Shown here piece after piece: positions 54,052 to 63,659 of a stretch of 64,000 bases of DNA. The notes below the pieces were generated by a model. The model did not search any database. It was given only the letters and a program-made list of their open reading frames with translations, and was not told where the DNA came from. The DNA is from CAVQSS01 sp963746605. Lineage in GTDB: Bacteria > Desulfobacterota > RBG-13-43-22. Both the position numbers and the translations under genes were made by a program. The DNA is taken from NCBI GenBank assembly GCA_963746605.1, contig CAVVCH010000033.1, positions 23,126 through 87,125 of the forward strand, given 5' to 3'. The stretch's first letter is position 1. Every line of letters begins with the position of its first letter.

Positions 54052-55593
54052 CCCGGATGTTGCATAAGAAAAGGACGATTTTGGAATAAGGAACCTATGC
54101 GGCCTTTTTAAACGCATCAAGAAACATGAAGAAGTCTCGTTGGACTGCTTCATTTCCATTCAGGGTCAAAGTTAGTTTTCCTTTAGGAGCGGTTAATCGC
54201 CCGGCTCTTTGAATGATTAAATGGCGTAAGGTTTTCATTTCTTCAAAACACCAAAGCGGGGATCTCTTTTCGGTGGTTCCCCGTTCTTTGGGACGCACCG
54301 CCATTTGGATTTCGCGGGTCAAATTGTGAGCCATCGTCGCCGCCAGGGTGTACAACTGGTTGCCGGCCCAACGGCGAACTGGGATGTAATCCATCTGGGT
54401 CTGGGACTTTAATTCCCCGAAGAGCCCTTCCTGGTCAGCCCGGCCGTTATGAAACATTAGAACTTTCTTGGCCTTGACTTGCTTGTTGGTTACGATGACT
54501 TTAAAATCATACCCTTTTTCTTGTGGCTGGAATAGATCCAGTTGGATCGGACCTTGGAGCGGCAAGGAGACCCGTTGGCGGATAAAAAGGAAACGAAAGC
54601 GGGTGTCCCATTTCTTGGGTTTCCAAAACGATTCAAACCAGGACCACCGATCGTCCAGCCGCTTCCAGCGTTTCCGTTCCTGGATGATCTGTTTCAATTC
54701 GGCAAAGCGTTCAAAAGGCACGGACAGACTGAATTCGACCCCCTGTTCTTCCAGCAGGGTCACGATTTCATCGTTAAAGAAAGCACTGTCCATTCGGGTC
54801 TCGATGGTCACGCCAGGGAGGGCCTCCTTCACGAGTCGCAGGCATTGCTCGATAAATTCCCGCGCCCCGTTGGAGTCATGGACATTGCCGGAACGAAAGA
54901 GGACATCCAACACTTGCCCGGTTTGGGCGATCGTGCAAAATAAGGGATAATAGCTGCGGGCTCCTTTTTTTCGTTTGTTATAACCTACGGCGGTCCCTTC
55001 GGCGCGACGCTGAAGGGTCGAAAGGACGGAGCCATCAAAATCCAGCGTCACCCGATAGAGCGCCAATTTTTGCAGCCGGGAGATAACCAAGTCCCGACAT
55101 ACCTCCCGGACCTTTTGAATGGCTGGGATATCGATGGTTCGTAAGGCCCGCGAAACGGTAGAAACATTCGGCAAGCGTTTCAAACCCAACAAACGCTTGA
55201 CCAAAGGGTCATCCTGATAGTAATCCAGATCCCGCAGCCTTCGAAAACCCAACAAAAGATGAAAAACCAAAAGCAGCATGATGACCTGATGACCGAAGAT
55301 CTCAGAGACTTTCAAATGTTTGAAACAAGGCTTGAGTCGCTCCTTCAGTTTTAATTGCTGGAGCAAGGGTTGGTAGATGATCAGCCCGGCAAAGGAAGTT
55401 AATTGGTGATCGGCAAACTTGATTTCAGGAATTTTAAACACTCGACTAACAATTTGCTTTTTGCTAAACTTCACCTTAGGTGGCCTCCTGATTTGGTTTT
55501 TGTAGGACGTGCAAATCTCACAATAACCAATAAGGACGCCACCTTCAAGCTTTTTTAGACCTGATTTCGTACTTATTTTATGCAACTACGAGG
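54052..55593 (-). mobile_element. IS1380-family insertion sequence
   Basis: One transposase gene is bounded by imperfect inverted ends: CCCGGATGTTGCATAAGA at 54052 and, read inward from 55593, CCTCGTAGTTGCATAAAA (13 of 18 match). A target duplication is not evident. The element is about 1.54 kb, normal for the family. Confidence 0.7.
54095..55474 (-). CDS. IS1380-family transposase
   Basis: This 459-residue DDE transposase is intact. The catalytic acids are visible in YRVTLDFDGSVLST (Asp), TIETRMDSAFFNDEI (Asp) and GRADQEGLFGELKSQTQMDY (Glu). Other family segments are FGHQVIMLLLVFHLLLGFRR, GYNKRKKGARSYYPLF and AHNLTREIQ. I chose GTG 55474 because AGGAGG lies 9 bases upstream; longer forms extend into the IS leader. 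Confidence 0.92.
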   Translation of the reverse strand: MKFSKKQIVSRVFKIPEIKFADHQLTSFAGLIIYQPLLQQLKLKERLKPCFKHLKVSEIFGHQVIMLLLVFHLLLGFRRLRDLDYYQDDPLVKRLLGLKRLPNVSTVSRALRTIDIPAIQKVREVCRDLVISRLQKLALYRVTLDFDGSVLSTLQRRAEGTAVGYNKRKKGARSYYPLFCTIAQTGQVLDVLFRSGNVHDSNGAREFIEQCLRLVKEALPGVTIETRMDSAFFNDEIVTLLEEQGVEFSLSVPFERFAELKQIIQERKRWKRLDDRWSWFESFWKPKKWDTRFRFLFIRQRVSLPLQGPIQLDLFQPQEKGYDFKVIVTNKQVKAKKVLMFHNGRADQEGLFGELKSQTQMDYIPVRRWAGNQLYTLAATMAHNLTREIQMAVRPKERGTTEKRSPLWCFEEMKTLRHLIIQRAGRLTAPKGKLTLTLNGNEAVQRDFFMFLDAFKKAA

Positions 55594-55707
55594 TTAACAC
55601 TATAATTTTAAAGATAGAAATAAGGTAAATAGTGTATTTTATGAAGGGAAAGACTGTATTTATATGAGGTGGAAGTCTGGGTAACGTAATCCTAAGCAGA
55701 GTTATTG

Positions 55708-57070
55708 TCAAATGTTGTGTATGGGCTTAGGCGGCGATCCGTTGTTCAACAATCCCATCCACAAATTTTACACCATTAATAATTTCTCCGAGGCGCTCCG
55801 GGTGGTATAACCGGATCCACCTTTTCTGAGCACAACGGCAAAGCTGGAAGGCCATGGTTACGACCGTTAGGGCCGAGAAGCAGTTCCTGGCCTTTGCCGT
55901 TCGCAACCGGACGGTAGCAAAGGTGGATTCGATCGGATTGCTAGTCCGAATGTGCCTCCAGTGTTCCGCCGGAAAATCATAAAATGTTAACAGGGCTTCC
56001 CGGTCCTTTTCCAGGCAGGCCGCCGCCTGGGGATATTTGGCTTCATAGGTCTGGATAAAGGCATCAAAGTTTTTAACGGCTTCGGCCTTGTTTGAGGCCA
56101 TCCAGATCTGCTGCAATTGGGCCTTAGCCTTCGCCTGCAGGCCCTTGGGCAGCTTGTTGAGCACGTTGGCGGTCTTGTGGACCCAACAACGCTGCCAGCG
56201 AGTGGTGTCGTAAGCCTTGGCCAAGGCCTTCCAAAAGCCCAGGGCACCGTCGCCGATGCCTAACGTCGGGGGAGTCTTCAGTCCCCGGCGTTTCAAATCC
56301 AGCAGCACCTCCAGCCAGGATTGCTCGCTTTCCCGAATGCCCCCTTCGAGGGCCACCAGTTCCTTATGGCCGTCTTCCGTGGCCCCGATGATGACCAGCA
56401 GGCATTGCTTGTCATCCATGCGCACATTACAGTAAATGCCGTCCGCCCAGAAGTAGACGTAGCGTTTCTTGGACAGGTCCCGCTGTTGCCACTGCCGATA
56501 ATCATCCTGCCAAACGGTCTTCAAACGGCTGATGGTGGCCGGCGAAAGACCGGGAGCATTTTTCCCTAATAGGGCGGCCAGCGGTTCGGTAAAGTCACCC
56601 GTGGAAATCCCTTTTAAATACAACCAGGGCAGCAACGTCTCGATACTTTTGGTTCGGCGCAAATACGGTGGCAAAATAGCCGAGGTGAAACGGATCCGGT
56701 CTTCCGGCGAATCCGGTTTCCGATCCCGGACCCGGGGCGCCCTCACCGCTATCTGACCGAGGCCGGTTTGAATCTCCCGTTCTGAGTGGTAACCGTTTCG
56801 GACCACTCTTTGGCAACCCTGACCGTCTTCGGTGTCCCGGTATTGTTGCAAAAAAATATCAATCTCGGCCTCTAAGGCGGCGGTCAACAGCTGCCGGGCT
56901 CCCTGGCGAAGTATATCGGTGATTGGGTCATCAATTTCTGGCTTTTTAAAATCAATTACATTATTCTTGGTCATGGTGGTGTTATCCTTTCATTTTTTTA
57001 AATGCCAAGCAATTGCGGCTAAACAATCGCTTGGAGGATACACCACCCTCACCTCATACACAACTTTTGA
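55708..57070 (-). mobile_element. IS256-family insertion sequence
   Basis: The inverted ends TCAAATGTTGTGTATGGG (from 55708) and TCAAAAGTTGTGTATGAGG (inward from 57070) flank one transposase. The length of about 1.36 kb is typical. Flanking 8-base direct repeats were not found, so it may have moved adjacent DNA by recombination. Confidence 0.75.
55727..56974 (-). CDS. IS256-family (Mutator-type) transposase
   Basis: This intact 415-residue transposase has the Mutator catalytic features: YVYFWADGIYCNVR with the first Asp, TLGIGDGALGFWKAL with the second Asp, and TSNPIESTFATVRLRTAKAR with the Glu. The N-terminal RNGYHSEREIQTGLGQIAVR segment is standard. ATG 56974 is preceded by AAAGGA. It is the second adjacent IS on the same strand. 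Confidence 0.95.
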   Translation of the reverse strand: MTKNNVIDFKKPEIDDPITDILRQGARQLLTAALEAEIDIFLQQYRDTEDGQGCQRVVRNGYHSEREIQTGLGQIAVRAPRVRDRKPDSPEDRIRFTSAILPPYLRRTKSIETLLPWLYLKGISTGDFTEPLAALLGKNAPGLSPATISRLKTVWQDDYRQWQQRDLSKKRYVYFWADGIYCNVRMDDKQCLLVIIGATEDGHKELVALEGGIRESEQSWLEVLLDLKRRGLKTPPTLGIGDGALGFWKALAKAYDTTRWQRCWVHKTANVLNKLPKGLQAKAKAQLQQIWMASNKAEAVKNFDAFIQTYEAKYPQAAACLEKDREALLTFYDFPAEHWRHIRTSNPIESTFATVRLRTAKARNCFSALTVVTMAFQLCRCAQKRWIRLYHPERLGEIINGVKFVDGIVEQRIAA

Positions 57071-57130
57071 TCATAGCTCGGATAAGTTCAAGGGGAACCT
57101 GTTTACTGCTTGGGCGACATCCGGCATAAA

Positions 57131-57473
57131 GGTAGCGCGAACCTGATTTAGGCTCTGGTATGGAACGTGGGAACCTGTCGTCCTGATGTTAAGGGAGAAA
57201 TTCAAGCGGAGGACCCCACAAGAATGAGAGTACCGATGCGGGGCACAGGGGCGCACCAACTCGTAGTAGTGTTGAAGTCTCTGTAATGGGGATTGAGCGA
57301 AGGGGTTGGATCATCTGGTCTTATTGTTGGGTCAACCAGAGATGGGAGGAACCAAGGAATAAGATAAAACCGCGAGGTTAGCCTGGCGGCTGGATGATAA
57401 GAGCTGGATGACGGGAGACTGTCACGTCCGGATCCGTGGGAGCGTGGGGGTGAAATTCCCCCGCGCCACCCGT
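57131..57473 (+). ncRNA. Group II intron remnant lacking its reverse transcriptase
   Basis: The left part (GCGCGAACCTGATTTAGGCT ... CCGATGCGGGGCACAGGGGC ... CAACTCGTAGTAGTG) is the conserved pre-ORF region of bacterial group II introns. The right part holds domain V at 57401-57435, with the AGC triad (GAGCTGGATGACGG), a GAGA loop and the AC bulge, and domain VI at 57436-57470. The RT/maturase gene (over 1.2 kb) is missing and domain IV is short. It begins about 60 bases after the IS256 end. Confidence 0.75.
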
Positions 57474-57648
57474 CTCGTTGGCTCCCAACTGTAAGTCCGA
57501 TTTTCCGTCTTGATTCTGTCTTTTCCTTGCTTTATACTCTTTCCATTAAAAAGCAACTTCTTATAAAAAAAGAAAGATAGGGGAATTTTAGCTATATATT
57601 TATCTTCGACGCCAGCACATTTTGAAAATACATAAAAGGAGAAATCTA

Positions 57649-58089
57649 ATGACTATGAAAAACAGAAGAAGCATCGGTAATGTTTTGTTTTGTGGCCCCA
57701 TTCTTTTTTTGGCTTTTATTGGTTTTATTACTCCAACTTTAGCCGGGGCTGAGCCTCCAGCAAGTTTCATGGACTTGCCTCTGATGAAAAAAGACCCTGC
57801 TTTAAACAGAATCGAGAATATGGAAATTAAACTGAGACAATTTACAAACAAAATAGCAGAGGGGACACAGCATAGTTGGAAGCAACTTGATAAGGGGCAA
57901 TGGCGGCTGACTTCAGAAGAATTTGATAAAATGACTAATAAAAAACACACGGGAATATTTCTTTTTGTTCCAGAGTCTAAGGGGGTGAGTTTGAGTCGAA
58001 TGGTCGTAGACGGGGTAGAAATGAGTAAATTTCAAATTGATGAATTTGTAATATCGATCTATAAGGAGATCATCAACAAAAAAAAATGA
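57649..58089 (+). CDS. Secreted protein of unknown function
   Basis: This 146-residue protein starts at ATG 57649 (AAAGGAG upstream). The signal peptide (NVLFCGPILFLAFIGFITPT) is cleaved after LAGA. The mature part is helical and rich in Lys and Glu (LNRIENMEIKLRQFTNKIAE; HTGIFLFVPESKGVSLSRMV), without cysteines. Codon use is AT-richer than the housekeeping genes, in line with acquisition. Family not recognised. Confidence 0.65.
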   Translation: MTMKNRRSIGNVLFCGPILFLAFIGFITPTLAGAEPPASFMDLPLMKKDPALNRIENMEIKLRQFTNKIAEGTQHSWKQLDKGQWRLTSEEFDKMTNKKHTGIFLFVPESKGVSLSRMVVDGVEMSKFQIDEFVISIYKEIINKKK

Positions 58090-58230
58090 TCATGGCAGAT
58101 CCTGTTCAGTCGGTCGAGTAAGAGGGACTACTAACAAGCCATGCTTGCCACCTGTAAGATCATCGGAATCCCAGCCTCTTTTTTATAGGGAAAACCTTTT
58201 CAATTTGCATGGCTTGTTTAGTACGAATAA

Positions 58231-58303
58231 GCGTCAATCCAAAGTTGCTCAAGGGAAGAAAATAAAGATATCCGAAGCCTTGAGAGCAATTTTGGATTGA
58301 CGC
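58231..58303. repeat. Long hairpin with 24-26 base arms
   Basis: GCGTCAATCCAAAGTTGCTC then AAGG (58231-58254) is matched by CCTTGAGAGCAATTTTGGATTGACGC-type sequence at 58278-58303, with a 23-base loop. A further inverted pair AACAAGCCATGC / GCATGGCTTGTT lies at 58133-58144 and 58207-58218. The rest of 58090-58609 shows nothing else except repeat copy C. Confidence 0.75.
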
Positions 58304-58442
58304 ATGAAGAACGGAGCCGCTCGGGAATGATCAATGATTTATAGTCGTAATCGTCCAACCTCAGGATGACAAAGAAACAACAGTAGTAGGTGTACAGAGG
58401 AAATTGGGGGTGAGGAGGCAGTTTCTCAAGGGATATCAAGAC

Positions 58443-58508
58443 TTTCTTCCTGTAATCCTCCAAACCCAATTTTCCGAAAATAGCAAGATATCAAACGATA
58501 ATCATTTC
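58443..58508 (+). repeat. Dispersed intergenic repeat, copy C
   Basis: This more diverged copy runs CTTCCTGTAATCC ... CAATTTTCCGAAAATAGC, then AAGATATCAAACGATAATCAT. It aligns with copies A and B. Confidence 0.45.
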
Positions 58509-58609
58509 CAACCCCCTCCAGCAGGCAGTCCATCCCAGCGGATAAAACTTCTATTGACCGCCCTCAAAATGGTATATAGTTTATTTATTATTCTTAAAAG
58601 GAGGTGCCT

Positions 58610-59718
58610 ATGAAGATCCATTTCCCGGGGGTTTCGGACACCAGCTTCTTTCCGGCAAGACCCGGATGTGCTAGTCTAATAGGTTTCACCTTAACGACTC
58701 TCCTGCTACTGGTCATACTGTTGATGGTCCCCGGCCTTGCGCGGTCAGAGGTCAGGTCTGCAGGATCAGACAAAGACGACCGGCAGGACGGGCCAGTGGT
58801 CTCTAACAAATGTGCGGAGCTAACAAGCAGGTTGGATATCGATCTTAAAGAGGTCGTGCGGGCAGGCTGTGAACCTTCACCGGCGCAGCTTTCAAAACTG
58901 ATGGATAATCCCGTAGGCAATCTCGTGTTTGTCGAAAACGAGTTCGACTGGATTCAAATCAAGGGGTCCGCCTTTGAGGGGGCCAAGGATGCCTATGTTT
59001 ACAGACTAATCCCGACTTTTCCATTATCTCTCGGTGATTCCTGGAATCTGATCAACAGGCCAATTTTTCAGGGGGTAAGCGTACCATTGAAAAAATCGGT
59101 TGGCCAATTGATAGGGATGAGCCCCAACGAGATTGTCCAAAGTGCTGAACTTTTTTCGACAATCCGGGATCCCTTTGGCCGCACCACGGGATTCGGAGAC
59201 ATTACCTATATCGGGCTGTTTTCGCCGAAAAAGCCTTACAAGATCAAAGATGGAATTTTTGTCTCGGGGCCTAGGCCCGACCCTGATCTTCCCGACGGCA
59301 AGCGAAGACGTCCTGGGCCAGGGCAAGTTCCAGGCGGGACCGGCGGGAGTTGCCGCTTATATAGGGAAGGATTGGGCGCTCGGCCTCTTCCCGCAACACT
59401 GGTGGTCCTATGCAGGTGATAGTGATCGCCAGAGCACCAACCTGACCAATATCCAGTATTTCATTTACCGGAATATCACCGACACTGTAAAAATCGGGAT
59501 GTGCCCGAACATCACTATCAATTGGAAAGCCGACGGGAAAGACATGGTAACGCTGCCGCGTAGGATTGGGAGTCAACTGGATGACCACGCTGGGAACGCT
59601 TCCGGTTCACCTGGGGATTGAGGGCTATTATTCGGTTATCCATCCAGAGGACGCCGCAAGTTCGCGCTGGAGTGTCCGGTTTATGTTTACCCCGGTGATT
59701 CCGACCTTTTTATTTTAA
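58610..59718 (+). pseudogene. Outer-membrane/transporter-like protein (PF13557-like), two frameshifts
   Basis: ATG 58610 follows AAAGGAGGTGCC. A signal segment (LTTLLLLVILLMVPGLARSE) and residues up to KDGIFVSGP (about 59270) lie in one frame. Then GPTLIFPTASEDVLGQGKFQ, AYIGKDWALGLFPQHWWSYA and ITINWKADGKDMVTLP follow in a second. The end MTTLGTLPVHLGIEGYYSVI ... FMFTPVIPTFLF is in a third. The pattern GPTLIFPTA, WSYAGD, NWKADGKD and a terminal Phe fits a beta-barrel family often annotated as transporter or phenol-degradation MetA-like. Two shifts suggest a decayed gene. Confidence 0.7.
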
Positions 59719-60111
59719 CTTATCGAGAAGAAATCCTTCCTAATTTAAGGAAGGCACAAAGCAAAGACCATTTAAAAAGAGATTGGGAGATACCCATGGC
59801 CCCCAATGGGATCAGGGGGTGCCGGGTGAAATTCTTCCTAAAATGTTGTTATGGAACTGAATGCACCGTTGAACCCAGGCAACTCTCAGAGGGCCAAAAT
59901 CAGAGTTGGTTCTGCCTTCAATGATAATACAACTGCAGAGACCTTTAAGGGGTGACTCGAAAAATGAGCAAATCCCCGGCAGGGGCGGATCCGTATAATG
60001 GACGACCGTGCCGGGGCGAACCCCTGGCTTTTAGGTAACACACTTCCGAAATTCAGGGCAATGGCAACATCAAGTGAAGCGCCGTAGCTGTGAAAGGAGG
60101 GAAAAATTCTC
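59719..60111. other. Intergenic gap with no recognised feature
   Basis: About 390 bases lie between two pseudogenes. I see a ribosome-binding site (AAAGGAGGG) for the next gene at its right end and nothing else that can be supported. Confidence 0.4.
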
Positions 60112-61681
60112 ATGCCTAAAAACATAATGAATCTTGTCATCGTTGTTGCCTTGGTGATCGGTCTTGCGGTGGCCGTCCTGTCGCCGTCCGGCGTGCCCAG
60201 CCACCGAAGCAACCAGTTCCCTGCCTGTATGCGTTCGAGTGGATCCATACCTTCCGGTTTCCCCTGCAGGCCGATCCGCGTTGTGCATACTCGTACGTCC
60301 TCATACCGAAGCTTCCCCCGGGATACCGGTCGGCTTCCTTGTCGAAGCGGAGTTCCCGTACGCGGCCTGGTTCTCTTGGACGATCTACGGCCAGAACGCG
60401 TTGGCTGTCTCGCTACTGAGGGACCAGCACATCGTGCCGGATGACGGCAGTACCAATCCGTTCCTAAATGGCAACCCGGTATTTGTCCCCAAGCGGCACT
60501 ATCGCCTCTTGTTGCTCCAGGCGGACATCCCGGTCGAAAACGTGCGCAGGATTCCGTTTGCCGACTCGATGACTGCGATCGCCTATCGTGTCTATCAGGC
60601 ATTTCCGGGATACAAATTAGGCGGCTCGGCCGGCCCGACGAATCCCCCCTTCCCGTCGGTGTATGACGTCAATTACGAGACCGGCAAAACGCTCCACTGT
60701 ACCAAGTATGACGCGGTGCCGCCGACGATCGGTCACCTGCCGACCGATACTCCGGATGTGAACAACATCTACGGGACAACGCCCGACTGCATGTCACCTA
60801 GACAAGACCTCCATGCCCTTGCGGACGGCCTGCGCCTCCTCCGCATCCCTGAGTTTGCCGCACTTCAGTCCAAGGCCGGCTGGCAATTTGCACCCGAGAT
60901 CGACCGGGCACGGGTGACGTTCACACGGCCTCCGCTTGCGCCCGGGGCGGATGTTTCCTCCATGCCGCCGCCGGACAACTGTGCCGGATATCTTGGTGCC
61001 CGTGTCGATCCGCTGCGGATCGCGCTCATCCGTCTTCCGCATGTCGCCTCGATCTTCGAAACTGAGTCACTGGCTCCGGACACGACGTTTCCAGCCGACG
61101 CCCAGGCCTCCTACATATCGCTGACGATGTACGGCGCATCTGTGAACACCTACGAACCGGATCAGCCGGACAGCGCTAGCCTCGCGAACGCCGAGTTTCA
61201 GTTAGACGAGACCGGGGGATCGACGATAGTGGTCTGGCCCCGTCATCTCCCGGTCCACGAGCGCAAGCAGCTCTTCGCTTACGCGCAGGAACAAGGGTGG
61301 GCTCTCATCCGAGGCGGGAGCATTGGGCCGCTCACCACGGCAAACTTGCTTATGCGGCTCAAGGGCGCGAACGATGAGTACTACGGCGCATACACGCCAC
61401 TCCCGCCTGACCCGCCGGACCAACCGGGGCGCACCGGCGTACCCTGCTACTTCAACGACCATCCCCCCGGTGCGCTGTGGTCGGAGATCGAAAACGCGGC
61501 TGATCCTATGTACTATGTCGCGACCTTTTAGAATCTCGGAAACGCCGCCCCCCAGGGTGTTCACTGCGCCGATGTGGAGGAGGTGCTGAACGGCTTGTGC
61601 TTGAAGCGCTTCAAAGCTTATATTAAGGAGACTGGCGGAGAGTATTTCAATCCCGGCAACGTCCCGCCACCTGACAGGTGA
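60112..61681 (+). pseudogene. Secreted protein gene of unknown family, two frameshifts and an in-frame TAG
   Basis: A signal peptide (MNLVIVVALVIGLAVAVLSP) starts in frame 1. AQPPKQPVPCLYAFEWIHTF ... YVLIPKLPPG continues in frame 3. GIPVGFLVEAEFPYAAWFSW onward for about 440 codons is in frame 2, with a TAG at 61529-61531, after which sensible coding continues (NLGNAAPQGVHCADVEEVLN) to 61681. The mature protein has many Cys and Pro residues and no recognised domain. Codon use is markedly GC-rich (CTG, GCG, CGC), unlike flanking genes, so it was probably acquired. Confidence 0.6.
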
Positions 61682-61735
61682 GCGCGACTACAGCAATGTT
61701 AAGTGTTAGCGAAGGAACCCCGTAGGTTTGATAAT

Positions 61736-61770
61736 AATAGGCAGAGTCAGCAGTGGCTCTGCCTATTTTT
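61736..61770 (+). terminator. Rho-independent terminator
   Basis: AATAGGCAGAG and CTCTGCCTATT are 11-base arms around a 10-base loop, followed by TTT. It ends the transcript of the decayed secreted-protein gene. Confidence 0.85.
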
Positions 61771-62423
61771 CGTTAGACTTCAAACGATAATTGATAATTT
61801 TGAGGTTATTCTTAAAAAAGTAGTCGTCGGTGTAAGCAGTCTCTTAAGATCCTTATAACCGCCCAGGAAGGCTCCAATCAACGTTTTAACCGGTCTTTCA
61901 AAAACCGCATTTTTGGCTATACTAAACACAGGGGAGGCAAAAATCACTGCTCCAAAGTGCCATTCTATGGCTCCACGGGGCGATTTGAAACCTCGATTTG
62001 ACGGTTTGAAGGGCCATATTTTTACGGCTTGGATTTTTGATTTTCTGGTTATCACCGGTCAAGACTGGGTCCAACCCTTCTACTGGCCTGGTTATCTTTC
62101 TTTAAGCAGGCCGGTCTACCCTTATTGGCTAATTTTCAAAGTTTCATATTTTCGGCGGGATACCCTTGTTTTCGGACAGCAAAAAAGAAGAGAGGGGATA
62201 TAGTAGTTAGTGCCTGACGGAAAAGGGAGAAGATCCAATATAGACAGTTTGATGCGGCATATTTCAGGAGTGAAGATTTTCCGGGTTGGCGCAAAAAGTA
62301 CTTGCGCCGATTACCCGCAACTGGTATATATCCTATTGATTTCGATAGAAATATTGGTTGCGACCGATTTTAGCGAATCGGACGTTTTGAGTAAAACCCG
62401 GAAAATCTTCATGGTGAAATGGT
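61771..62423. other. 650-base region of uncertain nature upstream of a transposase
   Basis: No convincing gene is found. The segment 61860-62190 has uneven composition and short open frames on both strands without family resemblance. The part next to the transposase (62200-62423) is probably its 5' leader and left end, though the inverted terminus could not be recognised. Confidence 0.3.
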
Positions 62424-63440
62424 ATGCGAAAAGTGATCGAGAATCAACTGAAAATTGGTCAGGTGGACATTTCAAGCATCAACATCGATCTCAATTGCCG
62501 GGACGAAATACCGCAATTGCTGCTGGGCTTGCAGGCGATTTATACCGACCGCCGTTTGCGGGATGAGGTATTTGGAATTTTGAAAAATATCGTTCCTTCC
62601 CATGTGGACCAGGGCAACGGCCGACCCGGGATGGATTTGTGGAAGATATTGGTATTGGGGACCTTGCGATTGAACTGCAACTGGGACTACGACAAGCTGC
62701 ACAACATTTCCAATGAGCATAAAACCGTGCGTGAATTTTTGGGTCATACGATTTATGAATTTGATCAACGGTACAGTTTGCAGTCGCTGAAAGACAACCT
62801 GGCGCTTTTCACTCCGGAGCTGCTTGATGAAATCAACCAGGTAGTGGTCAGGGCCGGGCACGATCGGGTTGGCGGCCAAGGGGAGTTTCGGCTGAAGGGA
62901 CGTTGTGATTCGTTTGTGGTGGAAACCGATGTTCATTATCCTACCGACATCAACCTGTTGATGGATGCTATCCGCAAAGTGGTGTTTCTCATCGGTGAGC
63001 TTGACGATCAGTTGGGTGTCACCGACTGGCGGCAGTATCGGCATATTTTCAAAAAGATCCGGAAGCAATTTAACGTGGTACGCCGGCTCAAACATTCATC
63101 CTCAAAGGATGGTGCGAAAAAGGTCTCAACGGGAGCAGTTGATTATCGAGGCGCATCGGCAATATGTTGATTTAGTTGACCATTATGTGCAGCGAGCCCA
63201 GGCGAGCCTGGGTGTTTTGAAAGTGTTGGATAGGGGACGATGGCCAGAATAATGGTCATTGATGGCTATATCGCTCATGCGGAACGTCAGATCGATCAGA
63301 TTCGACGTCGCGTTTTGGAGGGTAGCCCCATTGCCCACCAGGAGAAGGTGTTTTCGATTTTTGAAGAGCATACGGAATGGATTTCTAAAGGAAAAGCCGG
63401 AGTGTCCCAGGAGCTTGGATTGGGAGTTTGTGTATTGGGT
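62424..63440 (+). pseudogene. ISNCY-family transposase, frameshifted and truncated
   Basis: The N-terminal 230 residues are well preserved: DEIPQLLLGLQAIYTDRRLR, NGRPGMDLWKILVLGTLRLN, WDYDKLHNISNEHKTVREFL, then KGRCDSFVVETDVHYPTDIN with a catalytic Asp and LLMDAIRKVV. The frame shifts near 63110-63120 to RKRSQREQLIIEAHRQYVDL. It shifts again near 63230-63250 to IAHAERQIDQIRRRVLEGSP, EKVFSIFEEHTEWISKGKAG and ELGLGVCVL, where it ends. About 100 C-terminal residues with the final catalytic Glu are missing. It interrupts an HU gene at about 63440. Confidence 0.82.
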
Positions 63441-63640
63441 TGATTCAGTCTTTGGAGCGACAACCAAGGCTTTGAAGGAGGGAGACCGGGTGAATTTTGG
63501 CCGGGTTTGGAACCTTCACCGTCGTCGATAAACCTCCCCGAAAAGGAAGGAACCCGAAGACGGGGGAAGAAATTGATATTGCCGCCAAGAAAGTCCCGAA
63601 GTTCAACCCAGGGAGAGGGCCTAAAGGATGTCGTAAAATA
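63441..63640 (+). pseudogene. HU-family DNA-binding protein, 5' part lost
   Basis: DSVFGATTKALKEGDRVN is the helix 2 region of HU/IHF proteins. After a one-base shift near 63500 it continues as LAGFGTFTVVDKPPRKGRNP, KTGEEIDIAAKKVPKFNPGR, the beta-arm with its Pro and the C-terminal helix. The first 35 residues or so are gone and the transposase sequence takes their place, so the transposon cut this gene. Confidence 0.75.
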
Positions 63641-63659
63641 GGGCGGTGGCCAAATCCCA

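Noticed and set aside
61529..61531. TAG as pyrrolysine codon
   Set aside because: The gene already has two frameshifts, is not a methylamine methyltransferase, and no pyl genes are visible.
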